This document shows positions 36,278 to 47,871 of a DNA stretch of 64,000 nt, one piece after another; within the stretch, counting starts at the first letter, position 1, and each line of letters opens with the position of its first letter. The position numbers and the translations under genes were made by a program. The notes under the pieces were generated by a model, which saw only the letters and a list, made by a program, of their open reading frames with translations, searched no databases and had not been told where the DNA came from. This DNA comes from Juglans regia. Its lineage: Eukaryota; Streptophyta; Magnoliopsida; Fagales; Juglandaceae. The stretch spans positions 4,720,209 through 4,784,208 of the forward strand of contig NC_049911.1 in the NCBI RefSeq assembly GCF_001411555.2, written 5' to 3'.

Positions 36278-36440
36278 TCAAAACGATGTCATTCAACTTC
36301 AAGAGCAACGACATCGTTTCGCTCAGAAGGGGGTCCAAAACACAGGACCCCCTACTGAAGTAACTAAATGATGTCGTTTTGCTTTAAACGGAAAAACGTC
36401 GTTTTGTGAAGAAGGGGGTCCAAAACGCAGGACCCCCTTC
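36278..36440. repeat. duplicated hairpin and AACGAYGTCRTT boxes
   Basis: A perfect hairpin with 11-bp arms (GAAGGGGGTCC, loop AAAACGCA, GGACCCCCTTC) lies at 36411-36440. A sister copy with 9 paired positions lies at 36326-36354. Between and before them are boxes such as AACGATGTCATT, ACGACATCGTTT, GATGTCGTTTT and AACGTCGTTTT. The segment looks like a local duplication. Function is unknown. Confidence 0.7.
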
Positions 36441-38170
36441 TTTCCCCCTCACTTTTGCACAACACCCACATGCAATTTCCTTTGTCTCCACACTATGCTT
36501 CACCTCCCTCGTCGTCTGCCGTCACCTGAGGCCGCCGTGAGCCACCTTTTGGAGTTTATCACAAATTGTAAGCCACTCAACACTCACTCACTCACTCAGT
36601 TTTTTTGTAAAATTTTAGGGTTCCAAATTCATTTTGATCGAGCCTTTGCTCGAATGTGGCTTGAGCAAACGTCATATAGATTATTCACATGAGTCTTTGC
36701 TCGAGTGTGGCTCGAGCGGACGTTCAATATTTTTGTGTTTTATTTATTTTTAAAATCACAAACACGACTAGACACATATGTTTTTTCTTTTCTTTTTCAA
36801 TGCATTTGATCAATAAAACTTCATGCAGGAAAATTAAAAATTACTATCAAGTCATTTGGGGTTAAGAAGATGTGAAAGCATCTCTCTCTTTATAAGAACA
36901 GTACGTTTCGAGACGTGAAGTGGGAGAGAAGGGGTTTCATAATTGGGGTTTTGAATAAGACAACATTTTCATTTTTCAGATTTTTTTTTTCCTTTTTCAT
37001 ATTGAAAAGTAATAAGGAGAGGCGTTAAACTTTTTCTTTTTATCATCCTGGTGTCAAGCTATTTTTTTTGCAAGACATCCCCTACAGTATTGTCATCGAA
37101 ATAAAGTTTAACCATTGAATTTGGGATGGATTGGTGTGGTTCCTTTACGCCTAGGACACCAGAATATCGAACCATGAACGAAGAAAGGCATGAGAGAAAA
37201 ACTCGACTCAAATGCATGGACTGTCAAGACTGATGCAAGGGATTGTGGCTATTTCATATTTGAATGAAATCTATGATATTATTAATATTTTGGTATTGTA
37301 AATTTAAATTTATTGCAATTTATAGTATTTTAGACTTTGTAATTAATTTTTTACATTATTTTATTTTATTTTAATATTTTTAAACAAGGGTGAGCCAATT
37401 TGAATTTTAGATTGGGCCTTAGATATTGAGTTGTGGGCCTAGGCCCAATTTGAGTAGTGCAACTGGGTAAGCCTACTTCAAGTCCGATCAGAGTCGGAGG
37501 TCGGAGGTGGGCATTCTGACTCTGTCGGAGTCGGAGCCCACCCTTAATTTGAGTAGACTTGTTTGGCATCAAGTTGAGCCAATTGAGTTTATATAAAGTC
37601 TTTTAAACCCATACTCCTGCCTGACTTAAAGGTTAGCTGTCTTCTAAAATACTGCATGATGTCATAATAAAGTAAAGCGTCACTGTTACTTGAAATTTTG
37701 AATTGGTGCGAAAACTAGGGGTATTGCAAGTCATCTGTTCATTTGTTGTACTGTAGAGGTCAACTTCTTGCAATGCTATTGCAATGAAAAAGACTATAAA
37801 ATTCAAAGTCTTTTTTTTTTTTTTTAACCTCTATCCCTATGCATACTGCTTAATGAGACAAACCACAATCCATTTTAAAGGATGAGTCAAAATTCAAAGT
37901 CTAAGAAAATTAACTTACACTGTTGAGGTGTTAGATCCACTCTCTCAACTTGACAAGTGGGGTCAAACCACAGTTCGGTCTAGTAGAAGTAGAAATTCAT
38001 TGATGGGTGGTGCTTGTTGGAAGGCGTCGAGCAAATCAATGTCAAATAAAATGACTGTGGTGAGATATTTTTAAAAATTCTTTAATTATTATTATTTTAT
38101 TATTTATAAATTATTTTATTACTATTTAGAGATGATCTAAACTATTCTTAACGTCTAAACAAAATCTTAG
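36441..38170. other. spacer, no supported gene
   Basis: Short frames only. The stretch 37385-37545 starts AAGGGTGAGCC and ends GGCTCC-like in reverse (GGAGCCCACCCTTA), suggesting a small hAT-type repeat without a preserved duplication. It has internal GTCGGAG repeats. Confidence 0.4.
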
Positions 38171-38174
38171 AATT

Positions 38175-38435
38175 CTACTATTGAGTTATTGAATTTTATT
38201 TATTGTTAAAGTGACACCACCACATAGTGCTGCAGATAAAAATATAAAAAATATATTCAAATCAATAGGGTATTCGAAAATATAAAAAGATGAAAATTAA
38301 AACTTTAGATTTACTATATTCTTTTTTTGTTTATATTTTTAATTTTTTTTAATAAACCGCGTGGTATCACATAGTGGTGTTATGTCAATGGAGTTATTTG
38401 AGCGATAAATTTTAGATGATCAAATAACATTATTC
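38175..38435. mobile_element. probable MITE
   Basis: The left part with GACACCACCACATAGTG is matched, inverted, by the right part (ACACCACTATGTGATACCAC) across an AT-rich core. The borders are uncertain. Confidence 0.45.
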
Positions 38436-40541
38436 ATAAAATAAACACCTAAAAAAAAAAATATTACAAATTAAGAGAGGGATAGACACAAGAATCGAGA
38501 AAGTGGGGAACAAAAGGGTCCTGAACTAATTAATAAGCGAATAAACGAGATTGGTTCGGTCTAAAACATGGAAAGTTAGAAACGATGTTGTTTTAATTAT
38601 ATGAAAAGTTAGAAAGTTAGTAACATTTTACTCATTGAGAAGTAGAAAGAAGAGGGTTAGACGGCGAGAAACCACAAGTACTCATGATCTCTAAAATTGG
38701 CTTTGAACCATAGCTTATACCCAAGTTCGAAAAACTTAACGAATCCTTAATTTACTTGTATCAATAGTCCAAACCAAATCCATGTTCAGATAATGTACAC
38801 TCCTCAACCCTATGCATGCTTTGTTTACAAGGCCATTATGAAAGATCTTCCTAGAAATGTTAAAAGAGGACAAGTTGGACAAGAAAATACCAAGAAGTTG
38901 CATAGGGTGGGGTATAAACTCCATTGGAGCACAAGGGGAACATGGTACTGTATTTTAAGTGCTCTTTCTTCTTGGGCAGCAAGCCAGTGTTAGTGGGAGC
39001 TGGCTGGTGGATTAACAAGACTTGAGAAGACCCATAATAAGGATGTGAAAACGACACGCATTTTGCTCCAAAAACTATTGAACATTTCTTGTTCCTTACA
39101 GCTAACTAGGTTATAGTAACGTATGTTTTGGAGCTTACCAAAAGCTCATCCCAATTTATGCAAGGATGGTGCAAGTGAGCCACCGCTTGGCATAACGTTA
39201 ATTATAAATTTATTGTTATTTTTCTTTTGATTTTATTTCAACTATCTTTTTAACATTCTTAATCATTAAAAAAATAAAAAAATAAATCTTTTTATGAATA
39301 ATCACTTCCTTAACCAGTAAGCAAAAAATTAAAAAAAATTAACATGAATGAACGGTAAGATTGAGCAATAAGTTTGAGGGACACCACTAACATTTTCCAT
39401 TTATGCAATGGCCTAACTTGATCTAATCCTTTCATGCACTTTTCAAAAAAATTGGTTAGAAACTATACGTGCACGAATCAATCCTGCTTGGGTACAAGAT
39501 TACCAGAGTAAACTAATTTGTGTGCACAAACATTGCTATTGGAGAACAAGATTCATGGAATATTCTTGTGTGGCCTCCTGCTTCATCTGTATTTTCCTCT
39601 GTCCTTTCAGTCTTGTACAATGTACAGTAAGAAGAGTCAAGTCCAATCAAAAACTAGATTGACCACCACATACATAGTGATGTAAGTGATCAAATTAAAG
39701 CGATTAATGATTGCAGTTGGTACCAAAATCAAGTCCCTCATCGATAGCCCACATCAATAATGATGTTAAAAAGGAAAAATATAAGAAGATGAAGATTGAA
39801 GGGAGACTCAACATTACAATAACAATCCTCCTCCTAAAGAAATTTTCTCTTAATTTTTTTGAGACGTGGGGTTAGGTTGAAATATCTGGCTAGCTAGAGA
39901 TATTTCGAACTTTGGATTCCTCACGGCATATCTTTGAAGATAGTAAGATGATCTTAGCAGTCGTGTCTTTACTATCTCATTATTTTATATTAACTTGATC
40001 AATTTTAAAAATGATGGGTGATTTAACTTGATAATAATGAAGTTAAGCGATATGAAGTACTAGATTTTATGATATAGCATGTAATAAATTAAGAGACATA
40101 CCTTAGTGGAAATATATTGAGGAAGAAAATCCATCACAGCTCATTATAGCAAAGACATGATCATCAACAAGTTGGCACGCTACGAGAATTTTTCAATTTC
40201 AACACTACTTTTTATCCCCCACTCTCCTATGGAATAAATAAAAAGGATTGCAGTGTACATTGGATCATTAATTAATGATATAAAGATATTTTTTTTGATA
40301 TATTTGAGGCGGGAGGTTTCGAATCTAAGATCTCTATTTTAAAAGTTGAGATTTTATACCAATCAGGTCACATACCTTTAGCAATTAATGATATAACGAT
40401 AAACATTTCAATATTTTCATGAACTTTTTATGAAACGAGGCAGTTGCCATATGGCAATACAGGTTTGTGCGTTTTCAAAGTATAGTTTATTTTAATTAAC
40501 CTTGGTTACAAATGTTCTGTTTAAATAAAAAGCAGAGAAAT

Positions 40542-40575
<34 letters not shown>

Positions 40576-41088
40576 CCTCTTAGGTTTTTACTTTTATTTT
40601 TGTAATCAAAATAGCATTATAATTAAATCAAATATTTGCTATGTTCAGAGTGAGAGGAGATAAAAAAAAAAAAAAATAGAAAAAAAATTATAAAATCAAA
40701 TTATATTTCTTAATCCATCCGGACGGAACCGTAATTTTTTTATATGTTATTTCTGTGAAAGGATGGGAGTTCCATGAGAATTAATTGGATATTCAGGGAA
40801 TAAACGTACATAATATATGTACCAATGGCGCACGTACTCTACATCTGAAAACCATCGTTTTCAGAGGCAAGCGTGAGGCAAGCCACTTATTGAGGATAAA
40901 TGGATTGAGAGTGACCCAACAGGGTGTTGATACCTGAAATGGACACATGCAATGTGCCCATGACCCCTCACAACTCCCTATCTCAGGAACAAAAAGTTGG
41001 CTTACAACTAGACATGACCTGTTTGGATACTCGTAAAAAGTGACAGGCGTGTTAGGATGGTTTGACGAGCTTAATTAATTATGAAAAA
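38436..41088. other. spacer, no supported gene
   Basis: No frame with a recognised domain. A dispersed AT-rich repeat with AATAATCACTTCCTTAACCA lies near 39297. A (TA)n run is at about 40545-40572. The rest is unremarkable intergenic sequence. Confidence 0.45.
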
Positions 41089-41560
41089 TATTGAGCGATG
41101 GCTTGATTCTTGATGAAAAGGCACCTCCACATGTTGTATGCTCGAGCGAAGCTTTAGATAGTAAATTTGCAAAAGCGACATTTCGCTTGAGTGAATGTTC
41201 GTATTCCAGAGTTCCGCATCGTTTCAATATAAATACGAAATATTTTCATCGTATTTCATACTTTTGCACTCCTAAGCAGTTAAATACATAGAGAGTGTGT
41301 GTGTGGTCCTATTGTTACTATTTCAAGATTCTATTAGTTGTATTGAGGTCTTGAGATTGATGATTTTGTTATTGATCTCTTGTACTCCACCATTGTTGAT
41401 AGTGAATTCATTTAGACTGATCCCGCCAATGGACGTAGGTTCACATTGAGCCGAACCACTTAAATCTTGATGTTCAGTGTGTGATTGTTGAATTTTTTTT
41501 TTTTTTTTGTTTCCACTATTATATTTCAAACTAACCTTTGATAAAAAGTTAATCCCAACA
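41089..41560 (+). repeat. 5' LTR of the copia element
   Basis: Begins TATTGAGCG (TGTTGAAAG in the 3' copy, so the first bases are mutated) and ends CCCAACA. It has a promoter-like ATAAATACGAAAT block near 41230 and shares the TTTTGCACTCCT and CCGCCARTGGACGTAGG blocks with the 3' LTR. Confidence 0.85.
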
Positions 41561-41562
41561 AA

Positions 41563-41580
41563 CTAGTATCAGAGTGCCAG
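41563..41580 (+). other. primer-binding site
   Basis: CTAGTATCAGAGTGCCAG lies two bases after the LTR end. It closely matches the TGGTATCAGAGC site complementary to the 3' end of initiator methionine tRNA, used by copia elements. Confidence 0.75.
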
Positions 41581-41602
41581 GCTCTTTGCTAGATCTTGAG
41601 GG

Positions 41603-42390
41603 ATGGTTATGACAAAGTTTGAAGTGGAAAAATTCGACGGTCAGAACAATTTCAATTTATGGCACATCAAGATGAAGGCTTTGTTATGACAACAAGATTT
41701 TTCAACGATATTAGATGGGAATGTGTTTGATGATTCTTCTGTACCGTTAAGAGAAGAAAAAGAGAAAGCACACGATGTAATTATGTTGTTATTATCAGGT
41801 GGAGTTTTGAGGAAGGTTTCTGATGAGGAGATCGCTGCTGGTCTTTGGACTAAACTTGAGAGCTTGTATATGAAGAAATCTCTCACCAATTGTTTGTCTA
41901 TGAAACAACAGTTATACACGCTCAAAAAGAATGAAGGTATTCATATCTCTGAACACTTAGATGAATTTAATAAAATTATTATGGATTTGAGGAATGCTGA
42001 CATTAAGCTTGAAGAAGAAGAAGATCAAGCCTTAATTATTTTGTATTTGTTGCCTATGCCATTTGATAACTTTCTGAATTCAATATTTTATGGTAGAGAT
42101 AATATTTCGTTGACAGATGTGAAATCTATTTTGAATTCTAAGGAATTGAGAACTAAATTGAATTTGAAGGACACATATAATCAAGCCAATGGTTCGTTTA
42201 TTAAGGATTCCTCTAGTAGGGGTAATTCTAGTGAGAGGAGTTCAGAAAAGAACATGGGTAAATCCAGGAGCAGTTCATAGTCGAAGTTTAACAAGAAAAA
42301 TGTTAAATATCATTACTGTTATAAGTCTGGTTATTACAAGAACGAGTGTCCAAAACTAAAAAAACAAAGAGGAAGGCACTAGTTCCTCTA
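41603..42390 (+). pseudogene. copia gag polyprotein part
   Basis: The ATG at 41603 begins MVMTKFEVEKFDGQNNFNLW, then a stop at 41687. The frame resumes from 41723 with LWTKLESLYMKKSLTN, LDEFNKIIMDLRN and LLPMPFDNF, the UBN2/gag pattern of plant copia elements. After a stop near 42278 comes a damaged zinc knuckle (YCYKSGYYKNECP), where the first Cys and the His are replaced by Tyr. Confidence 0.85.
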
Positions 42391-42479
42391 ATGCTGTTAG
42401 CGGTGCTGATGAAAAGTCTAATGACTTAGATATTGTCTTAGCAATCAGCGGCTCTAACAGTCGCTTTGGTGACAAGTAA

Positions 42480-43920
42480 GTCATGAACTCAGCTTGTACT
42501 TTTCACATGTATCCCAAAAGAGACTGGTTCACTACCTATGAGCCAGTCAATGGTAATTTCGTTTTGATGGAGAATGATATAAAATTGCTGGGATTGGTTC
42601 AATTAGGATTAAGATGTTTGATGGGATTGTCAGGGCATTGTTTAATGTCCGACACATCTAGATTTGAAGAAAAATCTTATTTTTTTGGGGGCTCTTGATT
42701 CTCTGGGTTTTCGATACACCGGTGAAGATGGAACTATTAGAGTCAGTAAGGGTTTCATGATTGTAATGAAAGAAGCTAAGACATATGATCTTTATTTCCT
42801 TTAGGGCAGTACAGTGACAGGTGCAGTTGCAGTGTCTATTTTAGATGATCTAGGCTCAAACATTATCCGTTTGTGGTACATGCGTTTGGGTCATATGAGT
42901 GAGAAGGGGATGACTATTATGAGAAAATAGGGTTTGTTGTGTGATCAGAAGATAGAAAAACTTGAATTTGAACATTGTGTGTTTGGAAACTAGTGCAGGG
43001 TTCAGTTTACTACAGGGGTTCATAGAACTAAAAGTACGGTGAACTATATTCATTCCGATCTTTAGGGTCCTTCTTCTGTTCCATCGAAAAGTGGAGTTTA
43101 ATATTTGCTAACTTTTATTGATGATTACTCAAGAAAAGTTTGGGTCTATTTTCTGAAACAAAAGAGGGATGTATTTGCTAACTTTAAACAGTGGAAGGTT
43201 TTGATTGAAAAATTAGACAGACAACAAGATAAAGCGACTTTGAACTGACATTAATATGAAATTTTGAGGATGTGAGTTTGATGAATTCTGCAAAGATGAA
43301 GGTATTTTCAGGTACCGCACAGTTAGACACACTTCATAGCAAAATGAAGTAACTGAATGGATAAATAAGAATCTCTTAGAGAGAGACCGTAGTATGCTTT
43401 AGAATGTCGGCTTGTCTAAAGATTTATGAGCTGAAGCAGTCAACACAACTTATTATTTGGTTAATCGCTCTCTAGCCACAACTATTGGTTTGAACACTCC
43501 AAATGAGGTATGGTATGGTACTGCTGCTGATTATTCAAATATAAAAAATTTTAGTTGTCCTGCATATTTTCATGTTAATGATGGAAAACTTGAGCCAAGG
43601 GCAAAGAAGGACATATTCATTGGATACAGTGGGGTGAAAGGATTCAGGTTGTGGTGTACTAATCCTAAATCACCCAAGTTTCTAATTAGCAGAGATGTTG
43701 TATTTGATAAACAATCTATGCTTAACCTGAGAAAGAAGTTTACTGTATCTACAAGTGAAAACAGGGTAATGGCAAGAAGGTGGAGTAGGAGGTTGAGATT
43801 TCACAAGAGGTCCCTGGCGGCACCCAGGATCATGTTATTGCTGATGAGCATGTTTCTAATTTTGATAGTAGCGCATATGGTGAGCAAGACTATAATATAG
43901 CTATTGGTAGATAAATGAGG
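42480..43920 (+). pseudogene. copia protease and integrase part
   Basis: The protease site reads MNSACTFHMYPKRDWF at 42483. The catalytic Asp of the usual DSA/DSG triad is Asn here. Integrase pieces follow: RLGHMSEKGM-like sequence near 42880, HSDLGPS-like near 43040, a broken DDE core at 43100-43400, and at 43457-43740 the segment NRSLATTIGLNTPNEVW plus FIGYSGVKGFRLW typical of the copia integrase C-terminus. Several stops. Confidence 0.8.
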
Positions 43921-44132
43921 CAGATCAGACCACCTCAGAGATATGCTCATGCAGACATGGTGATGTATGCACTTACAACAACAGAGAACATTGATGGTCC
44001 TTAGCCTTCTTGTTATTTAGAAGCAGTCAACAGTAAGGAATTTGCAAAGTGGTGCACAACGGTAATAGAAGAGATTGAGTTTATTCACAAAAACCAAACT
44101 TGGGATTTGGCTAAGTTGTCGAAGAAGATTAA

Positions 44133-44301
44133 GACGTTTGTATTCACAGCTCATCTCAGCTCATTTCAGCTCATCTCATTACTATTCATTACTATTCAGC
44201 AACTTTAACTCATAAATCTCACTACTTTTCACAACTCATCTCACTACTATTCACAATCCATCTCAACTCATCTCAAGTCACTTTCGAATCCAAACGTCTC
44301 C
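44133..44301. mobile_element. Tourist-like MITE in the copia element, 169 bp
   Basis: GACGTTTGTATTC at the left and, inverted, GGAGACGTTTGGATTC at the right. The target duplication TAA is intact (44130-44132 and 44302-44304). Tandem-like CTCATCTCA motifs fill the inside. Removing it with one TAA restores the copia peptide SKKIKTVRCKWVF. Confidence 0.9.
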
Positions 44302-44304
44302 TAA

Positions 44305-45540
44305 GACTGTTCGTTGCAAATGGGTCTTCAAGAGAAAAGAGAGAATTCAGGGTGTTGCAGATGCAAGGTACAAGGCACGCTTAATTGCAAAGGGCTACAA
44401 TAAGAGAGAATGTGTGGACTTCAATGAAGTTTTCTCTCCATTTGTGAAACACAGTTCAATCAGAGTGTTACTTGCTATGATGACATTGTATGACTTAGAG
44501 CTACAACAATTTGATGTTAGAACAACGTTCCTGCATGGTGAGCTTGAAGAAACCATTTACATGCATCAACCAGAGGGGTTCATTGTTGAATGTAAAGAAG
44601 ACCATGTGTGCAGATTGAAGAAATCATTGTATGGTTTGAAACAGTCTTTGAGGGAATGGTATAAGCGTATTGATTCTTTTATGATTAATCATGGTTATTT
44701 GAGGAGTAACTATGATAGTTGTGTTTATCACAGATAGTTATCTGATGGATTTTTTTTATTTTTTTACTCCTTGATGTTGATGATAAGTGTATTTGAGGAG
44801 TAACTATGATAGTTATTAGCTTCTTGAAAACTCAACTGAGTAATGAGTTTGAAATGAAATATTTAGGTGCTTCAAAAAAGATTTTGAAGATGGAGATCCA
44901 TAAAGATATGAAAGCTGGAAAGTTGTATTTGTCCTAGGAAAAGTACATTGAGAAAGTTATTGAGAGATTTGGAATGTCTAATTCCGAATCCAAAAGTACA
45001 CCACTTGCTACACATTTTAAACTTTCAGCATCTCTATCTCCTCAGACAGATGAGGAGGAAAAATTCATGGCTAGTGTTATATATTCAAATGCAGTAGGCA
45101 GTATTATGTATGTAATGGTTTGTACTCGTCCAGACATTTCACAAGCAGTGAGCATTGTTAGCAGGTACATGTCTAATCCGGGTAAGGTTCATTGGTAGGC
45201 TATAAAATGGATACTCAGGTATTAGTTGGAAAGCAACCCTACAACCCACTGTTGCTTTATCAACTATATAAGCAAAATATATGGCAGCAACAGAGCTGAA
45301 GGAAACCATTTGGTTGAAAGGTTTGATAAGTGATTTTGGACAATAGCAAGATGTAATTTCAGTGTTTTGTGACAGCCAAAGTGTAATACATTTGACCAAA
45401 AATAAAATGTATCATGAGAGAACAAGCACGTTGATGTCAGGTATAATTTCCTTAGATTGTTATAGAGGGTGTGATAGAAATTCAGAAGATTGCTACTATT
45501 GAGAATCTAGCAGATATGATGACAAAGCCAGTTCTAGTAT
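44305..45540 (+). pseudogene. copia reverse transcriptase and RNase H part
   Basis: The frame gives RCKWVFKRKERIQG, RYKARLIAKGY, FNEVFSPFVKHSSIRVLLAM, QFDVRTTFLHGELEETIYM and LKKSLYGLKQSLREWY, the copia RT signature. The YVDD catalytic block near 44770 is frameshifted and reads DVDD. RNase H-type remains include RPDISQAVSIVSRYM and, near 45350, VFCDSQSVIHLTKN. Stops and shifts abolish function. Confidence 0.88.
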
Positions 45541-45786
45541 ACAAGTTCAAACTCTATTTGGACTTGATTAGTGTTTGGGGTCAGTGATTCCCTAAGGGGA
45601 TTTGGTGGACGGGGTTGGCTCTTTGGTTAATGGATTTTGTTTAGGCTTGACAGAATTAAAGTCATGGTAGAGATTTGTTGAAAGGTGGCTTAATTCATGT
45701 TGAAAAAGCGCCTCCATAGGTTGTTCGCTTGAGCGGTGTCTCTGTCGTTAGAGCAAATCTTCAGAAAGTGAGTTCGCTCATCAAGT

Positions 45787-46010
45787 GCTTGACAGTCAGC
45801 TCGAGTTGGATGCAACCCGTGAGTTTGCTCAACACACGCTTAATAGTCAACTAGAGCAGGATGCCAACCTAAGAGATCGCTCAACACCCGCTTGACAGTC
45901 AACTCGATCAGGATGCCAACTCGAGAATTCGCATGACACTAGCTTGACAGTTAGCTCAAGCGAGAGCCAACCTTAATGTTCACTCGAGTACCGCTTGACA
46001 CTTCGCTTGA
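45787..46010 (+). repeat. 51-52 bp tandem repeats in the 3' LTR
   Basis: Units starting with GCTTGACAGTCAGCTCGAG variants begin at 45787, 45838, 45890, 45942 and 45993 (spacings 51, 52, 52, 51). The 5' LTR has only about one equivalent unit, so the copies differ by expansion or loss after insertion, or by recombination with another family member. Confidence 0.85.
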
Positions 46011-46220
46011 ACGAATATTCGTATTCCAGGGTTTCGTGCTGTTTTAGTATAAATACAAAATGTTTTCATCATATTTCACACTTTTGCACTCCTGAGCAGC
46101 CGAATAGAGAGAGAAAGAGAGAGAGAGAGAGAGTGAGTGTGTGTGTTTGTGTGGTCCTCTTGTTACTATTCCAAGATTTTATTTGGTGTATTGGGGTCTT
46201 GGAATTGAAGATTTTGTAAT

Positions 46221-46391
46221 GAATAAATATAGATAGAAATTACTATTGGGAGCATCCTTTTTGCACACATGATGTTGCATCATCTAGACCACATATCTCC
46301 CCAAGTGAGTGTTGGGAACAATTAACTAGAAGCAACCACGCAGTGAGTGCAAAGTGTGCACTGCTATAGTGACTTTTCTCTAGCATTACTC
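46221..46391. mobile_element. Mutator-like MITE in the 3' LTR, 171 bp
   Basis: Left end GAATAAATATAGATAG, right end inverted GAGTAATGCTAGAGA. The exact 9-bp duplication TTTTGTAAT (46212-46220 and 46392-46400) fits a Mutator-type insertion. The 5' LTR shows the empty site (GATTTTGTTATTGATC near 41361). Confidence 0.85.
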
Positions 46392-46464
46392 TTTTGTAAT
46401 TGATCCCTTGTACTCCATCTTTGTTGATAGTCATTGAGACTGACCCCGCCAGTGGACGTAGGAA

Positions 46465-46915
46465 ATTATGGATGCAGTTGAAGGCAAGTATGAATTGAGG
46501 TTTGATACTTGTATATAATTATTGTTAGATAAGTATAATAGAATTTGCATGAAAGAGAATGAAAGCGTGAACGATCATGTACTTCAAATGAAATTAATTG
46601 TGAAAGAATTATTTGATGTTGGTCATCTTCTTACTGATAAAATGCAAATTACAAACATACTCAATAGTCTTCATTTATCATGGGATCACATCATTACTTA
46701 ACACATAGTAGAAATGAAATAATAATGATTTCACTTCCCATATTTTTGGTTCTTGAAGAAGAAAAGATGAAGAAGAGGAACAGAGAGAATGGATCATCCA
46801 ATTTAATAATGGCTCAAGACTCTTTTTCCATATAACAAGATGAATTGAAAAAGAGGCGAAGTAAACTATTAAATGGAAACTATTTCAAATGTGTGAAGAA
46901 CGGGTTTTAGTTAAG
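46465..46915 (+). pseudogene. fragment of a second copia gag
   Basis: The frame reads NRICMKENESVNDHVLQMK, KELFDVGHLLTDKMQ and ILNSLHLSWDHIIT. This is a UBN2-type gag segment different from the one in the element at 41603. It has stops and no LTRs nearby, and abuts the truncated 3' LTR. Confidence 0.75.
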
Positions 46916-46926
46916 ATGTTTTTATG

Positions 46927-47191
46927 GGGTTTTGGGAAGGGAAAGAAAAAAAAAAGTTGAATAAAAATACTATATAGTTAAAATATTGCTAGAATATAAT
47001 TTTTTAATATAATTTTCGTTTTGAGATTTAAAAAAATTGAATTGTTTTCTGTATTTTGTTTAGAAGTTTGAAAAATTATAATAATTAGATGAAAAAGTTA
47101 AAAATTTAAAAATTAAAAATTTAAATAATATTTTAATATTAAAATAAGATAAGATGAAATGATCGAAACCATCTGTCAAACCAGATCGGCC
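46927..47191. mobile_element. Tourist-like MITE, family A, 265 bp
   Basis: Begins TGGGGTTTTGGGAA and ends, inverted, GGCCGATCTGGTTTGAC. 3-bp duplication TTA (46924-46926 and 47192-47194). Its interior matches that of the element at 1374-2011 in opposite orientation. Confidence 0.7.
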
Positions 47192-47753
47192 TTAGATGGC
47201 AATAACCAGCATTGCATATGTAGGCTTAAGTCAGAAAACAAGTTGAACAGAATTTTAGAATTCAAATGGCAAACGGCACGTCTTCTAGGGCTAGCTAGCA
47301 CTACCGGTCACCAGCAGTAACCAAGTATCCATATATCAGTGTCTTGATGTACTCTCTTCGCATCATATTCCCCCACGTTCTGCTCCATTCTTCTATATAT
47401 TTTCAGAAAGGCCTCCATTGGCGTGAATAAAAGAACTCGAGACAACATTTACAAAACAGCATCTGTTGCAGTCTAGCGAGAAAAAATGCAAACTTTTTAA
47501 GGTGACAGCTAATGGGTATTTGTCAATCAATATCAAAATTCAAATTCATGCATTGCATTCACATGATTTACACAGTTTTCTGCCTTCAATTTGGTTTTCC
47601 ATCTTCACACTTGTTTAATTAGTTGTTTATTCCCTCCACCCAAACAAAAAACAAATGCTTTTTACCAGCACCAAAGAACGTAGGACCCATATCTTTCCGT
47701 ACCATGGCCCGGACGTACCATACCCACCACCCCCCCTCTTCCCCATTCTTTTT

Positions 47754-47764
47754 GTTTATAAATT
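47754..47764 (+). promoter_or_regulatory. TATA-like box before the At5g65660-like gene
   Basis: GTTTATAAATT lies about 110 bases upstream of the ATG at 47872. That is a plausible distance for a TATA box with a leader of roughly 80 bases. Transcript start not determined. Confidence 0.45.
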
Positions 47765-47871
47765 CCAACTCTTCTCACCTTTCTGCAAACCCCTCTCTAT
47801 AGCATTCTCTTCCCCGTCCTCTCCCTCCTCCAAACGCATGAGAGAAGGAACAAGTCCAAGTTCTTCAAGTG

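Larger units (their letters stand above)
41089..46462 (+). mobile_element. Ty1/copia LTR retrotransposon, decayed
   Basis: Plus-strand copia element with a 5' LTR (41089-41560), a tRNA-Met type primer site (from 41563), gag, protease, integrase, RT and RNase H in copia order, and a 3' LTR from 45676 truncated at about 46462. The two LTRs are clearly related but diverged. Many stops and shifts are present. MITEs interrupt the integrase-RT junction (44133-44301) and the 3' LTR (46221-46391). No flanking duplication is available because the right end is lost. Confidence 0.9.
45676..46462 (+). repeat. 3' LTR of the copia element, expanded and truncated
   Basis: Begins TGTTGAAAGGTGGC just after a purine-rich GGTAGAGAT. 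Compared with the 5' LTR it carries an additional tandem block (45787-46010) and a MITE (46221-46391). It lacks the terminal ~100 bp, ending near GGACGTAGG. Confidence 0.8.
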
